A model generated the notes under the pieces. It did not search any database, had not been told where the DNA came from, and was given only the letters and a program-made list of their open reading frames with translations. This document shows positions 1 to 5,085 of a stretch of DNA of 5,282 nucleotides, in pieces (within the stretch, counting starts at the first letter, position 1; each line of letters starts with the position of its first letter). The position numbers and the translations under genes were made by a program. This DNA is from an uncultured Collinsella sp. (lineage in GTDB: Bacteria > Actinomycetota > Coriobacteriia > Coriobacteriales > Coriobacteriaceae), in NCBI GenBank assembly GCA_902474645.1, contig CABRWN010000147.1, positions 1 through 5,282 of the forward strand, read 5' to 3'.

Positions 1-104
1 TTATGGCTGCCGTCAACGAGGCCGTCCGCGGCGTCAACGAGCTCGCCAACAAGCAGATGGGCGCCATCACCGGCGGCCTCAACATCCCGGGCATGCCGTT
101 CTAA
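1..104 (+). CDS. ybaB: YbaB/EbfC family nucleoid-associated protein, C-terminal end (5' truncated)
   Basis: Only the last 33 codons are in the window (frame begins at base 3, TAA at 102-104). The residues seen include a helix with the pattern AAVNEAVRGVNELANKQM, followed by a short glycine-rich tail ending in IPGMPF. This is the usual ending of YbaB/EbfC proteins, small dimeric DNA-binding proteins of about 100-110 residues that coat the nucleoid. The gene ends 15 nt before recR, and ybaB-recR (often after dnaX) is a well-known conserved neighbourhood in bacteria, which supports the call. The two were probably cotranscribed. The family is inferred from the tail and the position, because the main body of the protein lies outside the window. 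Confidence 0.82.
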   Translation, partial: MAAVNEAVRGVNELANKQMGAITGGLNIPGMPF

Positions 105-119
105 GACACGCATATATAT

Positions 120-716
120 ATGAGTGCGAATCACAGTCTGCAAAAACTGCTCGATGAGCTGGGCCGCCTGCCGGGCATTGGTCCCAAGTCGGCCCAGCGC
201 ATCGCCTATTACCTGTTGGAGGCCGACGCCGAGGAGGCGCGCCGCCTGGCCGAGGCCATCCTGGAGGTCAAGCAGGAGGTCCACTTTTGCAGCCGTTGCT
301 TTAACTACGCCACGGCCGACGAGTGCTCCATCTGCCAGGACCCGATGCGCGATACCACTCGCATTTGTGTGGTGGGCGAGCCGCGCGACGTCCAGGCAAT
401 CGAGCGCACGGGCAGCTACCATGGCCTGTACCATGTGCTGGGCGGCGTGATCAGTCCCATGGACAAGATTGGTCCCGAGCAGTTGCACATCCGCGAGCTG
501 CTGGCGCGTCTGGGCCACGAGGATATCCATGAGGTCATCATCGCCACCAACCCCAACATCGAGGGCGAGACCACGGCGAGCTACCTGGCCCGCACTATCA
601 AGCCGTTGGGCGTCGAGGTGTCGCGTCTGGCAAGCGGCCTTCCCGTGGGCGGCGACCTGGAGTATGCCGACGAGCTTACGCTTGGCCGCGCCATCGAGGC
701 CCGTCGCGCGATTTAG
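120..716 (+). CDS. recR: Recombination mediator protein RecR
   Basis: Complete 198-residue RecR, the usual family length. RecR works with RecF and RecO to load RecA onto single-stranded gaps coated with SSB, in the cytoplasm, during recombinational repair. Visible in order: a helix-hairpin-helix around residues 14-33 (LGRLPGIGPKSAQRIAYYLL); a C4 zinc motif with C57, C60, C69 and C72; and a Toprim domain starting at ICVVGEP (82-88, acidic residue E87) and continuing to TNPNIEGE (143-150). The C-terminal signature LPVGGDLEYADELTLGRAIEAR is also present. The ATG at 120 gives the standard N-terminus, but the bases before it are an alternating TA run with no Shine-Dalgarno sequence. Translation may therefore depend on coupling to the upstream ybaB gene, 15 nt away. 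It ends in TAG. Confidence 0.98.
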   Translation: MSANHSLQKLLDELGRLPGIGPKSAQRIAYYLLEADAEEARRLAEAILEVKQEVHFCSRCFNYATADECSICQDPMRDTTRICVVGEPRDVQAIERTGSYHGLYHVLGGVISPMDKIGPEQLHIRELLARLGHEDIHEVIIATNPNIEGETTASYLARTIKPLGVEVSRLASGLPVGGDLEYADELTLGRAIEARRAI

Positions 717-791
717 GTGGCGAGCCTGCTCCTGCCGTATGTTTTCCTCGCGACGCACGGGGTAGTCATAATTTCCCTGTGCGACTGTAAG

Positions 792-817
792 TTTGTTGTG
801 CAACAAAGATGCTTTGT
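792..817. repeat. Two overlapping inverted repeats upstream of the signalling operon
   Basis: Bases 792-807 form a perfect 7-bp inverted repeat with a 2-nt centre (TTTGTTG-TG-CAACAAA). Overlapping it, 803-808 and 812-817 form a second one (ACAAAG-ATG-CTTTGT). Such symmetric, AT-richer blocks in a GC-rich intergenic gap are typical of sites bound by dimeric repressors or activators. The core GTTGTGCAAC (795-804) recurs with one change at 868-877. No specific regulator can be named from the sequence. The role as an operator is an inference; the symmetry itself is read directly. Confidence 0.5.
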
Positions 818-832
818 ATCCGCTTATCGCAT

Positions 833-852
833 GGATGCTTCCACTCGCATCC
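833..852 (+). repeat. Small inverted repeat in the recR-operon gap
   Basis: GGATGC (833-838) and GCATCC (847-852) are complementary, with an 8-nt loop. No T-run follows, so it does not look like a terminator. Its function is unknown, and a 6-bp repeat can arise by chance. Confidence 0.25.
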
Positions 853-867
853 TTAATTTGCTCATTC

Positions 868-877
868 GTTGCGCAAC
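868..877. promoter_or_regulatory. Palindrome GTTGCGCAAC, second copy of a putative operator core
   Basis: A perfect 10-bp palindrome, identical to the core at 795-804 except for one central base (GTTGTGCAAC). The two centres are 73 nt apart, about seven helical turns. This copy overlaps the best -35-like hexamer of the candidate promoter. That would suit a repressor site, possibly with looping between the copies. The bound factor is unknown. Confidence 0.4.
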
Positions 878-899
878 CTTTTGGGTTCGCTGATACACT
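869..899 (+). promoter_or_regulatory. Weak sigma-70-type promoter candidate for the signalling operon
   Basis: TTGCGC at 869-874 could serve as a -35 box. The -10 box could be GATACA (892-897, 17-nt spacer) or TACACT (894-899, 19-nt spacer). Both matches to consensus are partial. The position is reasonable: transcription would start near 905 and give a leader of about 55 nt before the start codon at 962. This is the best candidate seen in the gap, but it is weak. Confidence 0.3.
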
Positions 900-920
900 C
901 AAATATGGATTCGAATGAAT

Positions 921-946
921 GCGCCGCTCCCGAGCGGCGTGTTTTT
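921..946 (+). terminator. Terminator-like GC hairpin plus T-run in the operon leader
   Basis: CGCCGCTC (922-929) and GAGCGGCG (932-939) are perfectly complementary and would fold as a strong GC stem with a very short loop. A run of five T follows at 942-946. This is the layout of an intrinsic terminator. It ends only a few bases before the ribosome site at 950-956. It could end read-through from recR. If the promoter lies upstream near 870-900, it would instead act as an attenuator in the leader of the operon. Confidence 0.5.
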
Positions 947-949
947 GTT

Positions 950-956
950 GGAGGAG
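950..956 (+). promoter_or_regulatory. Shine-Dalgarno GGAGGAG that sets the start at 962
   Basis: GGAGGAG lies 5 nt before the ATG at 962. The same frame is open further up, to a TTG at 869 and an ATG at 905, but neither has a comparable ribosome site. The hairpin at 921-939 would also fall inside the coding region if they were used. This decides the start at 962. Confidence 0.8.
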
Positions 957-961
957 AACGC

Positions 962-1867
962 ATGCGGCCCGGTGGCACTCAGACAAAGCGCGGCGCCGCG
1001 GTGCGCATGCGACGCCGACTGGGCTTGGCGCCGCGGGCGTACGCACTGCTATCGTGCTCGCTGGTGCTGGTCATAGCTGGCGTTTCTGCCTATGGCATGA
1101 CCGTGCCGTCCATGATGCAGGCGCATGCCGCACGCGAACCGCGCGTGGGGCATGAGGTCAAAAGTGATCTGGGCACCACGACTGGATATGCTTGGGCAAG
1201 TGTGGTCGCGCATATTGTGTTTGGCACCGACGATGCGGACGGCGCCGAGGCCCCGGACAACGAAGTCACGCTTGCCAATGGCAAAACCATCGTGCTCACC
1301 AACACCAAGATCATCGATCGGTTGTCCAACAATAGCGTGGCGGCAACGGTGAATAAGGTCGAGCAGCAGAAGGAGCAGGACGCCCAGCAGTCCGGAAAGC
1401 CCGGTAGCTCGGATAATTCTGGCTCCGGCTCGGATTCATCGAGTTCGGGCGGCGGCTCTGGGTCGGGTTCCTCTACCGGAGGGTCTGGAAACGGCGGCTC
1501 GACGGGCGGCAACACTGACAACGATGCAAACTCCGGTGGCCTTTCCGCTGCTGAGGAAGAGAGCATTCACAGTTGGCTTGTGACCAAGTACAACATGCTC
1601 GACGGCTATGTTTCTCGTGCCAATGATGTGGTCTCGACCTATAACTCTACGGGAGATCCTAGGCCGTGCGACAGCCTGGTCGGGGAGATGTTTGTCATTC
1701 GAGCCGAGTTCGGTCGTCAGACATTCTCGCCCCGGTCAAAGTGGTATCAGCAGTATGCCAATCTGTGGGGCTGTTATACCAACCTATGTCAATGGGTCGG
1801 CCATTACGGCGATGATGACGTCGCGCTCGGTAACTTCAACAATAACGTGGCGGCGCTTGCCCTATGA
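962..1867 (+). CDS. Membrane-anchored or secreted protein with Ser/Gly linker and C-terminal domain of unknown function
   Basis: I do not recognise this 301-residue protein. Residues 1-25 are basic (RMRRRL and R25), followed by a hydrophobic helix at about 26-48. This could be an uncleaved signal anchor or a signal peptide with a possible cleavage site near AHAA (54-57). Residues 58-143 include a charged segment ending in a short KVEQQKEQD helix. Residues 144-193 are an almost pure Ser/Gly/Asn/Asp linker. Residues 194-301 form a compact Trp/Tyr-rich domain with three cysteines (C236, C271, C276), likely outside the cytoplasm. The stop overlaps the kinase start by 4 nt (ATGA), implying translational coupling. 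I infer that it is a sensor, substrate or surface partner of the kinase. An upstream in-frame TTG at 869 was rejected because the strong ribosome site precedes 962. Confidence 0.8.
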   Translation: MRPGGTQTKRGAAVRMRRRLGLAPRAYALLSCSLVLVIAGVSAYGMTVPSMMQAHAAREPRVGHEVKSDLGTTTGYAWASVVAHIVFGTDDADGAEAPDNEVTLANGKTIVLTNTKIIDRLSNNSVAATVNKVEQQKEQDAQQSGKPGSSDNSGSGSDSSSSGGGSGSGSSTGGSGNGGSTGGNTDNDANSGGLSAAEEESIHSWLVTKYNMLDGYVSRANDVVSTYNSTGDPRPCDSLVGEMFVIRAEFGRQTFSPRSKWYQQYANLWGCYTNLCQWVGHYGDDDVALGNFNNNVAALAL

Positions 1868-2553
1868 TGACCGATCTTGCATCCACCACACCACAATCGC
1901 TCGGTCGCGATCCCATGGTCGGCCTGCGCCTTGCGCGTGTCGACGGGTTTGAGCCGGCCATTGCGCTCGGTCAGGACGAACTGCCTGCCTATCTGCGTCG
2001 TTTTACGATGCTGTTTGCCGACGATGCCACCATACGCCGTGGCGGTATCGGCCGCGTGACGCGTGCCGTCAACGCCCAAGGCGAGGCCGTGGCACTCAAG
2101 CAGCTCATCTTGCCGGCGCGCGATGAGTTCGACGACGATGCCGCTCACGAGGCGCTGGTCGCCAAGTTCAAGGCAGCGTTTCGCGAGGAATACGAATGCC
2201 ATCGCGCCCTTTCGGGCCTCAAGGGCTTTCCCCGCCTCTATGGCTGGGGCGAGGTCGACGGTGTGCCTGCAATTGTCATGGAATGGGTCGAGGGCGAGAC
2301 GCTTGCCCGCTTGCGTTCGCGACTTGCCGTGGACGATGCCGGACGCCTGTCGCCGCTTGTGGCGGCGCGTCTGGGTCGCGACCTGTTCGATCTGCTCTGC
2401 CGTATGAGCCTGGTGGGCGAGGGCTTTGTCCATCGCGATATCTCGCCCGCTAATATTATGGTGCGCACGGCGCGTCTACCGCTTGACCGGCAGCTTGCCG
2501 AGGGCACCTTTGACCTGTGCCTGATTGACTTTGGCTCATCGCTGGCGCTTTAG
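1864..2553 (+). CDS. Ser/Thr protein kinase, N-terminal half (frame cut by in-frame TAG)
   Basis: The 229 residues before the amber codon hold the N-lobe and catalytic loop of a Hanks-type Ser/Thr kinase. Visible motifs are a glycine loop GGIGRV (60-65, with the first loop glycine replaced by R58) and the ATP-binding lysine K79 in VALK. Helix-C acidic residues are E108/E109, the hinge is VMEWVEGETL (138-147), the catalytic loop is HRDISPAN (190-197; D192, N197), and the metal site is DFG (222-224). The product stops five residues after DFG, so it lacks the activation loop, the APE motif and the rest of the C-lobe and would very likely be inactive. The start is the ATG at 1864, which overlaps the upstream stop; a second ATG follows directly at 1867. 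No strong Shine-Dalgarno is present, in keeping with coupled translation. The frame continues after the TAG, so this is one part of a 614-codon gene ending at 3708. Confidence 0.88.
   Translation: MMTDLASTTPQSLGRDPMVGLRLARVDGFEPAIALGQDELPAYLRRFTMLFADDATIRRGGIGRVTRAVNAQGEAVALKQLILPARDEFDDDAAHEALVAKFKAAFREEYECHRALSGLKGFPRLYGWGEVDGVPAIVMEWVEGETLARLRSRLAVDDAGRLSPLVAARLGRDLFDLLCRMSLVGEGFVHRDISPANIMVRTARLPLDRQLAEGTFDLCLIDFGSSLAL
2551..2553 (+). other. In-frame amber (TAG) codon inside the kinase gene
   Basis: Codon 230 of the kinase frame is TAG in the context CTT TAG CCT. The frame upstream (1864-2550) and downstream (2554-3705) is the same, with no shift, and kinase motifs continue on both sides. 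A single C-to-T change from CAG (Gln) would explain it; other one-base ancestors are possible. TAG is used as the terminal stop of recR, of the kinase frame itself and of the FHA gene, so it is an ordinary stop in this genome. Confidence 0.9.
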
Positions 2554-2565
2554 CCTGCGTCGGCC

Positions 2566-3708
2566 GTGGCCGGTACCGGCGGCAAGGCATCCTTTACCGA
2601 GCGTTATGCCACGCTGCGTCGCGCGACGGTTGCCTATGCCCCGCCCGAGATGCTCACCGACGATATCCCCGATCTGCGCGCTTTGCGTATGTCGCCGGCG
2701 ATCGACGTCTATGCCGCGGCAAGCACGGTTTACGAGCTCATTGCCGGCGTCGCGCCATACGAAGCCGCGCCGAGCACTTCGGGCGCCTCGGGTTCGCGCA
2801 AAAAGACGCGCGACATCGCGAGCCCCTACCGTCTCAAGATGGACACGCGGCCCGACTATCCCATCGGTGCCCATGCGCCCGGTTGCGATTTGACTCAGCT
2901 GCTTCGTCGTGAGCCCGATGTGGCGCTCGCCGCGGCCGAGCAGGCCCAGCAGCTGGGGCTTGAGCCGGATTCCGAAGAGCTGCGCGATGCGCTGGCGTTT
3001 GTCGATGCCCAGCTGTTCGACGTGGTGATGGCTTGCCTGTCCAGTCATCAAAAAGATCGTCCCGAGCCGGCGGCGGTCGAGGCGGCGCTCTCGGCGTTTT
3101 GTGACCACTATGCGCAAAATATCGGTCGTTCGCTCCGCGGCGAGCCGCTCACGCCGTGCCCCATGGATGCGTCCGGCCGCGCGGTTCGTCGCGCGCTGAT
3201 GGTCGGCGCGTCGGTCGTTTGTGGCGTGGTTTGGACTGTGGTCGTGGTTTCGGCCGCGCTGCTGGCGTCGGGCGCCCGCGTGACGGCGACTTTGGGATCG
3301 CTCGTGTGGTCTGGGTCGCTACCGGGTATTATTGCCGCACTGGCGTTGGCGCTGCCCGGCATAGCCGGCGTTGCCGCGGGGGCACTTGCGCGCGATCGGC
3401 GCTCGGGCTTCCTGCAGGGTGTGCTTGCGCTTTCTGCCTGCGAGGTTCCGGTGCTGGTTGTGGCTGCATGTAGCGTATTTTCCCAACGCGCCGTGATGGG
3501 CGGCCTTGTTGCCGCTCTGGTTGCAACCTATACGCTTACGTGGTTTTTGCTTGCGATGGGCTTTGCCTTTGAACTTCCCGTTTCGGCACCGCGACGCACA
3601 AAAGCCCAGATGGTGACTCCGCTTGCCGGTGGAGCCGCAGCTGCCCGTACTTTTGGCGGACCTGTCGAAGTATCGTCCGATTCTATTTCTACGACCAAGG
3701 AGGCCTAG
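2566..3708 (+). CDS. Ser/Thr protein kinase, C-terminal half with four-helix membrane domain (separated by in-frame TAG)
   Basis: Same frame as the upstream half, so most likely the rest of one gene. Numbering is for the full 614-codon frame. Residues 235-264 are the activation loop (T238, S243, T245, T250, T255 are possible phosphorylation sites), ending in the APE-like PPE motif (260-262). Helix F has IDVYAAAS with D281, and the conserved C-lobe arginine is R399 in DRPE. Hydrophobic stretches at about 443-469, 486-509, 517-539 and 544-570 predict four transmembrane helices, followed by a tail of about 44 residues. No PASTA or other large extracellular sensor is visible. If made separately, the first start codon after the TAG is the GTG at 2566, 12 nt on. 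It has no ribosome site, so only weak reinitiation is expected. The true stop at 3706-3708 is 3 nt before the FHA gene, whose ribosome site lies in the last kinase codons. Confidence 0.85.
   Translation: MAGTGGKASFTERYATLRRATVAYAPPEMLTDDIPDLRALRMSPAIDVYAAASTVYELIAGVAPYEAAPSTSGASGSRKKTRDIASPYRLKMDTRPDYPIGAHAPGCDLTQLLRREPDVALAAAEQAQQLGLEPDSEELRDALAFVDAQLFDVVMACLSSHQKDRPEPAAVEAALSAFCDHYAQNIGRSLRGEPLTPCPMDASGRAVRRALMVGASVVCGVVWTVVVVSAALLASGARVTATLGSLVWSGSLPGIIAALALALPGIAGVAAGALARDRRSGFLQGVLALSACEVPVLVVAACSVFSQRAVMGGLVAALVATYTLTWFLLAMGFAFELPVSAPRRTKAQMVTPLAGGAAAARTFGGPVEVSSDSISTTKEA
3697..3703 (+). promoter_or_regulatory. Shine-Dalgarno AAGGAGG for the FHA gene, inside the kinase 3' end
   Basis: AAGGAGG lies 8 nt before the ATG at 3712 and overlaps the last sense codons of the kinase. 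It fixes the start of the FHA gene. It also means the FHA protein could still be translated on its own despite the upstream amber codon, unless polarity reduces the transcript. Confidence 0.8.
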
Positions 3709-3711
3709 GTC

Positions 3712-4650
3712 ATGGCATCTCAAGTTGAGCTCACCCCATGCGGGGCCATGTTTGACATCTTTAAGCGCGCAGCGCATCTGAGCCATATCGAGCTGTGCGG
3801 CTTGGTGCTTTCGTCCCGTCCGCTCGCCGACGGCCGCAGCCCGCAGAGCCGAGCCGCCGATCGCTCTTGGGTTTCCCGCTTTATCGTTCGCGCGCCGGTC
3901 GGCACGCTTCAGCAGCGCTACTTTGCCGAATACGGTACCTCGGCTGCGCGTATTATGTCGCAACTGGCCCTGCGCCAGCGCAATCCCATGGACTCCACGG
4001 CTGTGATCAATATGGTGTGCGGTCCTGCAGGTGAACCGATGGTACGCGCGCTCGAAGAGTGCCACCAGGACACGAATCTCTATCGCAACGCGCTCGATCG
4101 CCTGTCCCAGGCGGCGGAACTCATGCCCGCCGAGCGCGCCGAGGCCGTGCTGGTGCTGTTTGTCGCCGTCGGTTGTTCGGCGGATGTGCGGTCCTCGGTG
4201 AACTATGCCATCGACTACGCACACGCGACCTGTGGCGGAGGCACATCCACGCCGCGTTCGCTTGGCATGTCGCTGACTGCGGGCGAACGCGAACCCGCCC
4301 CGGCGCACCCCTTGGGCTTGCTGCGCGTGCAAAACAGTTTTGTCGTGAGCGCCCCGCGCTGGATTCAGCCGAGTGAGCAGGGTGTTGAGATTGGCGCGCT
4401 GGCCACTGGTGAGGGCGATATTACCGACGTCGGCGACGATGTCTCGGCCCGCCATGCCCATATCTGGTGCGATGCTCAAAATATCTGGCACGTCGAGGAC
4501 TTGTCATCCACCAACGGAACCGTGGTGGTAAACGGGGCCACGCGCGTCTGCATTCAGGTCGAGCCCGGCCGTTCCGCCCAACTCAATCCCGGCGACGAGC
4601 TCAAGCTCGGCGAATCCACTACCTATGCCATCCTCTTCGGTGCCCTCTAG
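3712..4650 (+). CDS. FHA domain-containing protein
   Basis: 312 residues. The C-terminal part, about 222-310, is an FHA domain, a fold that binds phosphothreonine peptides. Visible are the first strand motif IG (227-228), DI (236-237), the S-x-R-H motif (S245, R247, H248), and SSTNGT (265-270) with N268, followed by NG (274-275). The LNPGDELKLG strand pair is at 291-300. The arginine that normally follows IG and contacts the phosphate is replaced by A229, so phosphopeptide binding may be weak or altered. Residues 1-221 match no domain I can name. They look soluble and partly helical, with several cysteines (C10, C29, C103, C117, C155, C174), and show no signal peptide or membrane helix, so the protein is probably cytoplasmic. 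It follows the kinase by 3 nt, so it likely reads a Thr phosphorylated by that kinase, perhaps on the kinase itself. It ends in TAG. Confidence 0.9.
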   Translation: MASQVELTPCGAMFDIFKRAAHLSHIELCGLVLSSRPLADGRSPQSRAADRSWVSRFIVRAPVGTLQQRYFAEYGTSAARIMSQLALRQRNPMDSTAVINMVCGPAGEPMVRALEECHQDTNLYRNALDRLSQAAELMPAERAEAVLVLFVAVGCSADVRSSVNYAIDYAHATCGGGTSTPRSLGMSLTAGEREPAPAHPLGLLRVQNSFVVSAPRWIQPSEQGVEIGALATGEGDITDVGDDVSARHAHIWCDAQNIWHVEDLSSTNGTVVVNGATRVCIQVEPGRSAQLNPGDELKLGESTTYAILFGAL

Positions 4651-4698
4651 CCGGCAGTTAGGGACGTTCCTTTTCTGCCGGCACTTGGGGACACTCCT
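4651..4698 (+). repeat. REP-like repeat pair with hairpin
   Basis: Two 14-nt units, TTAGGGACGTTCCT (4658-4671) and TTGGGGACACTCCT (4685-4698), match at 11 of 14 positions and start 27 nt apart. The first is flanked by complementary arms CCGGCAG (4651-4657) and CTGCCGG (4675-4681). GGGAC...TCC units of this kind resemble short REP sequences that accompany Y1-type (RAYT, IS200-like) transposases in many genomes; that link is from memory and is an inference. The hairpin starts directly after the FHA stop codon and could also act as a weak transcript end, though no T-run follows it. Confidence 0.5.
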
Positions 4699-4732
4699 CG
4701 GCGCGCCAGAGCCGGTCGCCTGGGGATGGAGA

Positions 4733-4775
4733 GGCCATTTTGGCCCTTGGCAGTCACCCAAGGTAAACCTTTACC
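4733..4775 (+). repeat. Chain of three adjoining small inverted repeats
   Basis: Three perfect inverted repeats lie end to end: GGCCA-TTT-TGGCC (4733-4745), CCTTGG-CAGTCAC-CCAAGG (4745-4763) and GGTAAA-CC-TTTACC (4762-4775). Each is short, but neighbours share one or two bases and cover 43 nt without a gap. The last, being AT-rich and tightly spaced, looks more like an operator than an RNA hairpin. Roles as terminator or operator are inferred, and none has a proper T-run. Confidence 0.35.
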
Positions 4776-4814
4776 GCACGCCTATATTTGCCGAAATTAC
4801 ACTTGACGGCGGGG

Positions 4815-4820
4815 TACAAT
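4815..4820 (+). promoter_or_regulatory. -10-like TACAAT box, candidate promoter of the oxidoreductase gene
   Basis: TACAAT matches the sigma-70 -10 consensus at five of six positions. A TTGACG lies at 4803-4808 but is only 6 nt upstream, too close to pair with it, and no good -35 hexamer sits at the expected 16-18 nt. If used, it would start a transcript near 4827 and give an unusually long leader of about 275 nt before the start at 5102. Confidence 0.35.
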
Positions 4821-4824
4821 AAAC

Positions 4825-4892
4825 CCGCATGCGGATTTCCGTTGCGGGCGCTTCCCATCGCCGGGGCGTGCCCGGGAGCATCCGGCATGCGG
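4825..4892 (+). other. Long imperfect stem in the putative 5' leader
   Basis: CCGCATGCGGAT (4825-4836) pairs with ATCCGGCATGCGG (4880-4892), giving 12 base pairs with one bulged G. Inside it, GCTTCCC (4849-4855) pairs with GGGAGC (4874-4879), with one bulged T, and CGCC...GGCG (4859-4868) could add a further short stem. The nested pattern suggests a folded RNA element at the very start of a transcript from the -10 box just upstream. It does not match any riboswitch or housekeeping RNA core I can recognise. Confidence 0.4.
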
Positions 4893-5053
4893 CCTTTGCG
4901 GCGCTCGGTCATGTGCAAGACGGGCGGTCGGGTCTGTGGGGCGCATCAGCTGTCCCTCGCCTCGGCATGTCTTCTCTCCACGCCACGTACCTGCTGCTGA
5001 GCCTGCCTGCCAGATGATTGGAAGCAACAGCGTAAATCCCATCACGCCAACAT

Positions 5054-5069
5054 CCCGGCGATCGCCGGG
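5054..5069. promoter_or_regulatory. Perfect 16-bp palindrome upstream of the oxidoreductase ribosome site
   Basis: CCCGGCGATCGCCGGG is a perfect palindrome. As RNA it would give a 6-bp GC stem closed by a GATC loop; as DNA it could be an operator. It ends 17 nt before the purine-rich ribosome site (5086-5098). No T-run follows, so it is not a standard terminator. Confidence 0.4.
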
Positions 5070-5085
5070 GCCTGTATACCTATAT

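Noticed and set aside
792..807. Rex-type redox repressor site
   Set aside because: The arms resemble the TTGT...ACAA ends, but the whole inverted repeat is too short and lacks the central spacing of a Rex site.
869..961. N-terminal extension of the 962-1867 gene from TTG at 869 or ATG at 905
   Set aside because: Neither start has a ribosome site, the extension would span a terminator-like hairpin, and GGAGGAG stands 5 nt before the ATG at 962.
1090..1566. Minus-strand Pro/Glu-rich open frame of 158 codons
   Set aside because: Its composition is just the reverse reading of the Ser/Gly linker codons of the 962-1867 gene.
1804..2553. Minus-strand open frames opposite the kinase N-terminal half (1804-2433, 2238-2507)
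   Set aside because: They are shadows of the kinase reading frame, with no motif or ribosome site; the plus strand carries clear kinase motifs.
2551..2553. Pyrrolysine codon in the kinase
   Set aside because: TAG is the ordinary stop of three genes in this window, and kinases are not known pyrrolysine proteins; a nonsense mutation or sequence error is simpler.
3319..4491. Long minus-strand open frame of 390 codons opposite the kinase and FHA genes
   Set aside because: It is rich in Arg, His and Gly, as is typical for the reverse of GC-rich coding sequence, has no recognisable domain, and lies fully opposite two well-supported genes.
4803..4820. TTGACG and TACAAT read as one sigma-70 promoter
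   Set aside because: The two boxes are only 6 nt apart; a working pair needs about 16-18 nt.
4788..5045. Small open frames on both strands in the gap before the oxidoreductase (4788-5000 +, 4829-5017 +, 4797-5045 -)
   Set aside because: They overlap each other, lack ribosome sites and look like random GC-rich translation.
4820..5050. Known housekeeping RNA or cobalamin-type riboswitch in the leader
   Set aside because: A few short matches to conserved boxes were seen, but the order and spacing of the required core elements were absent.
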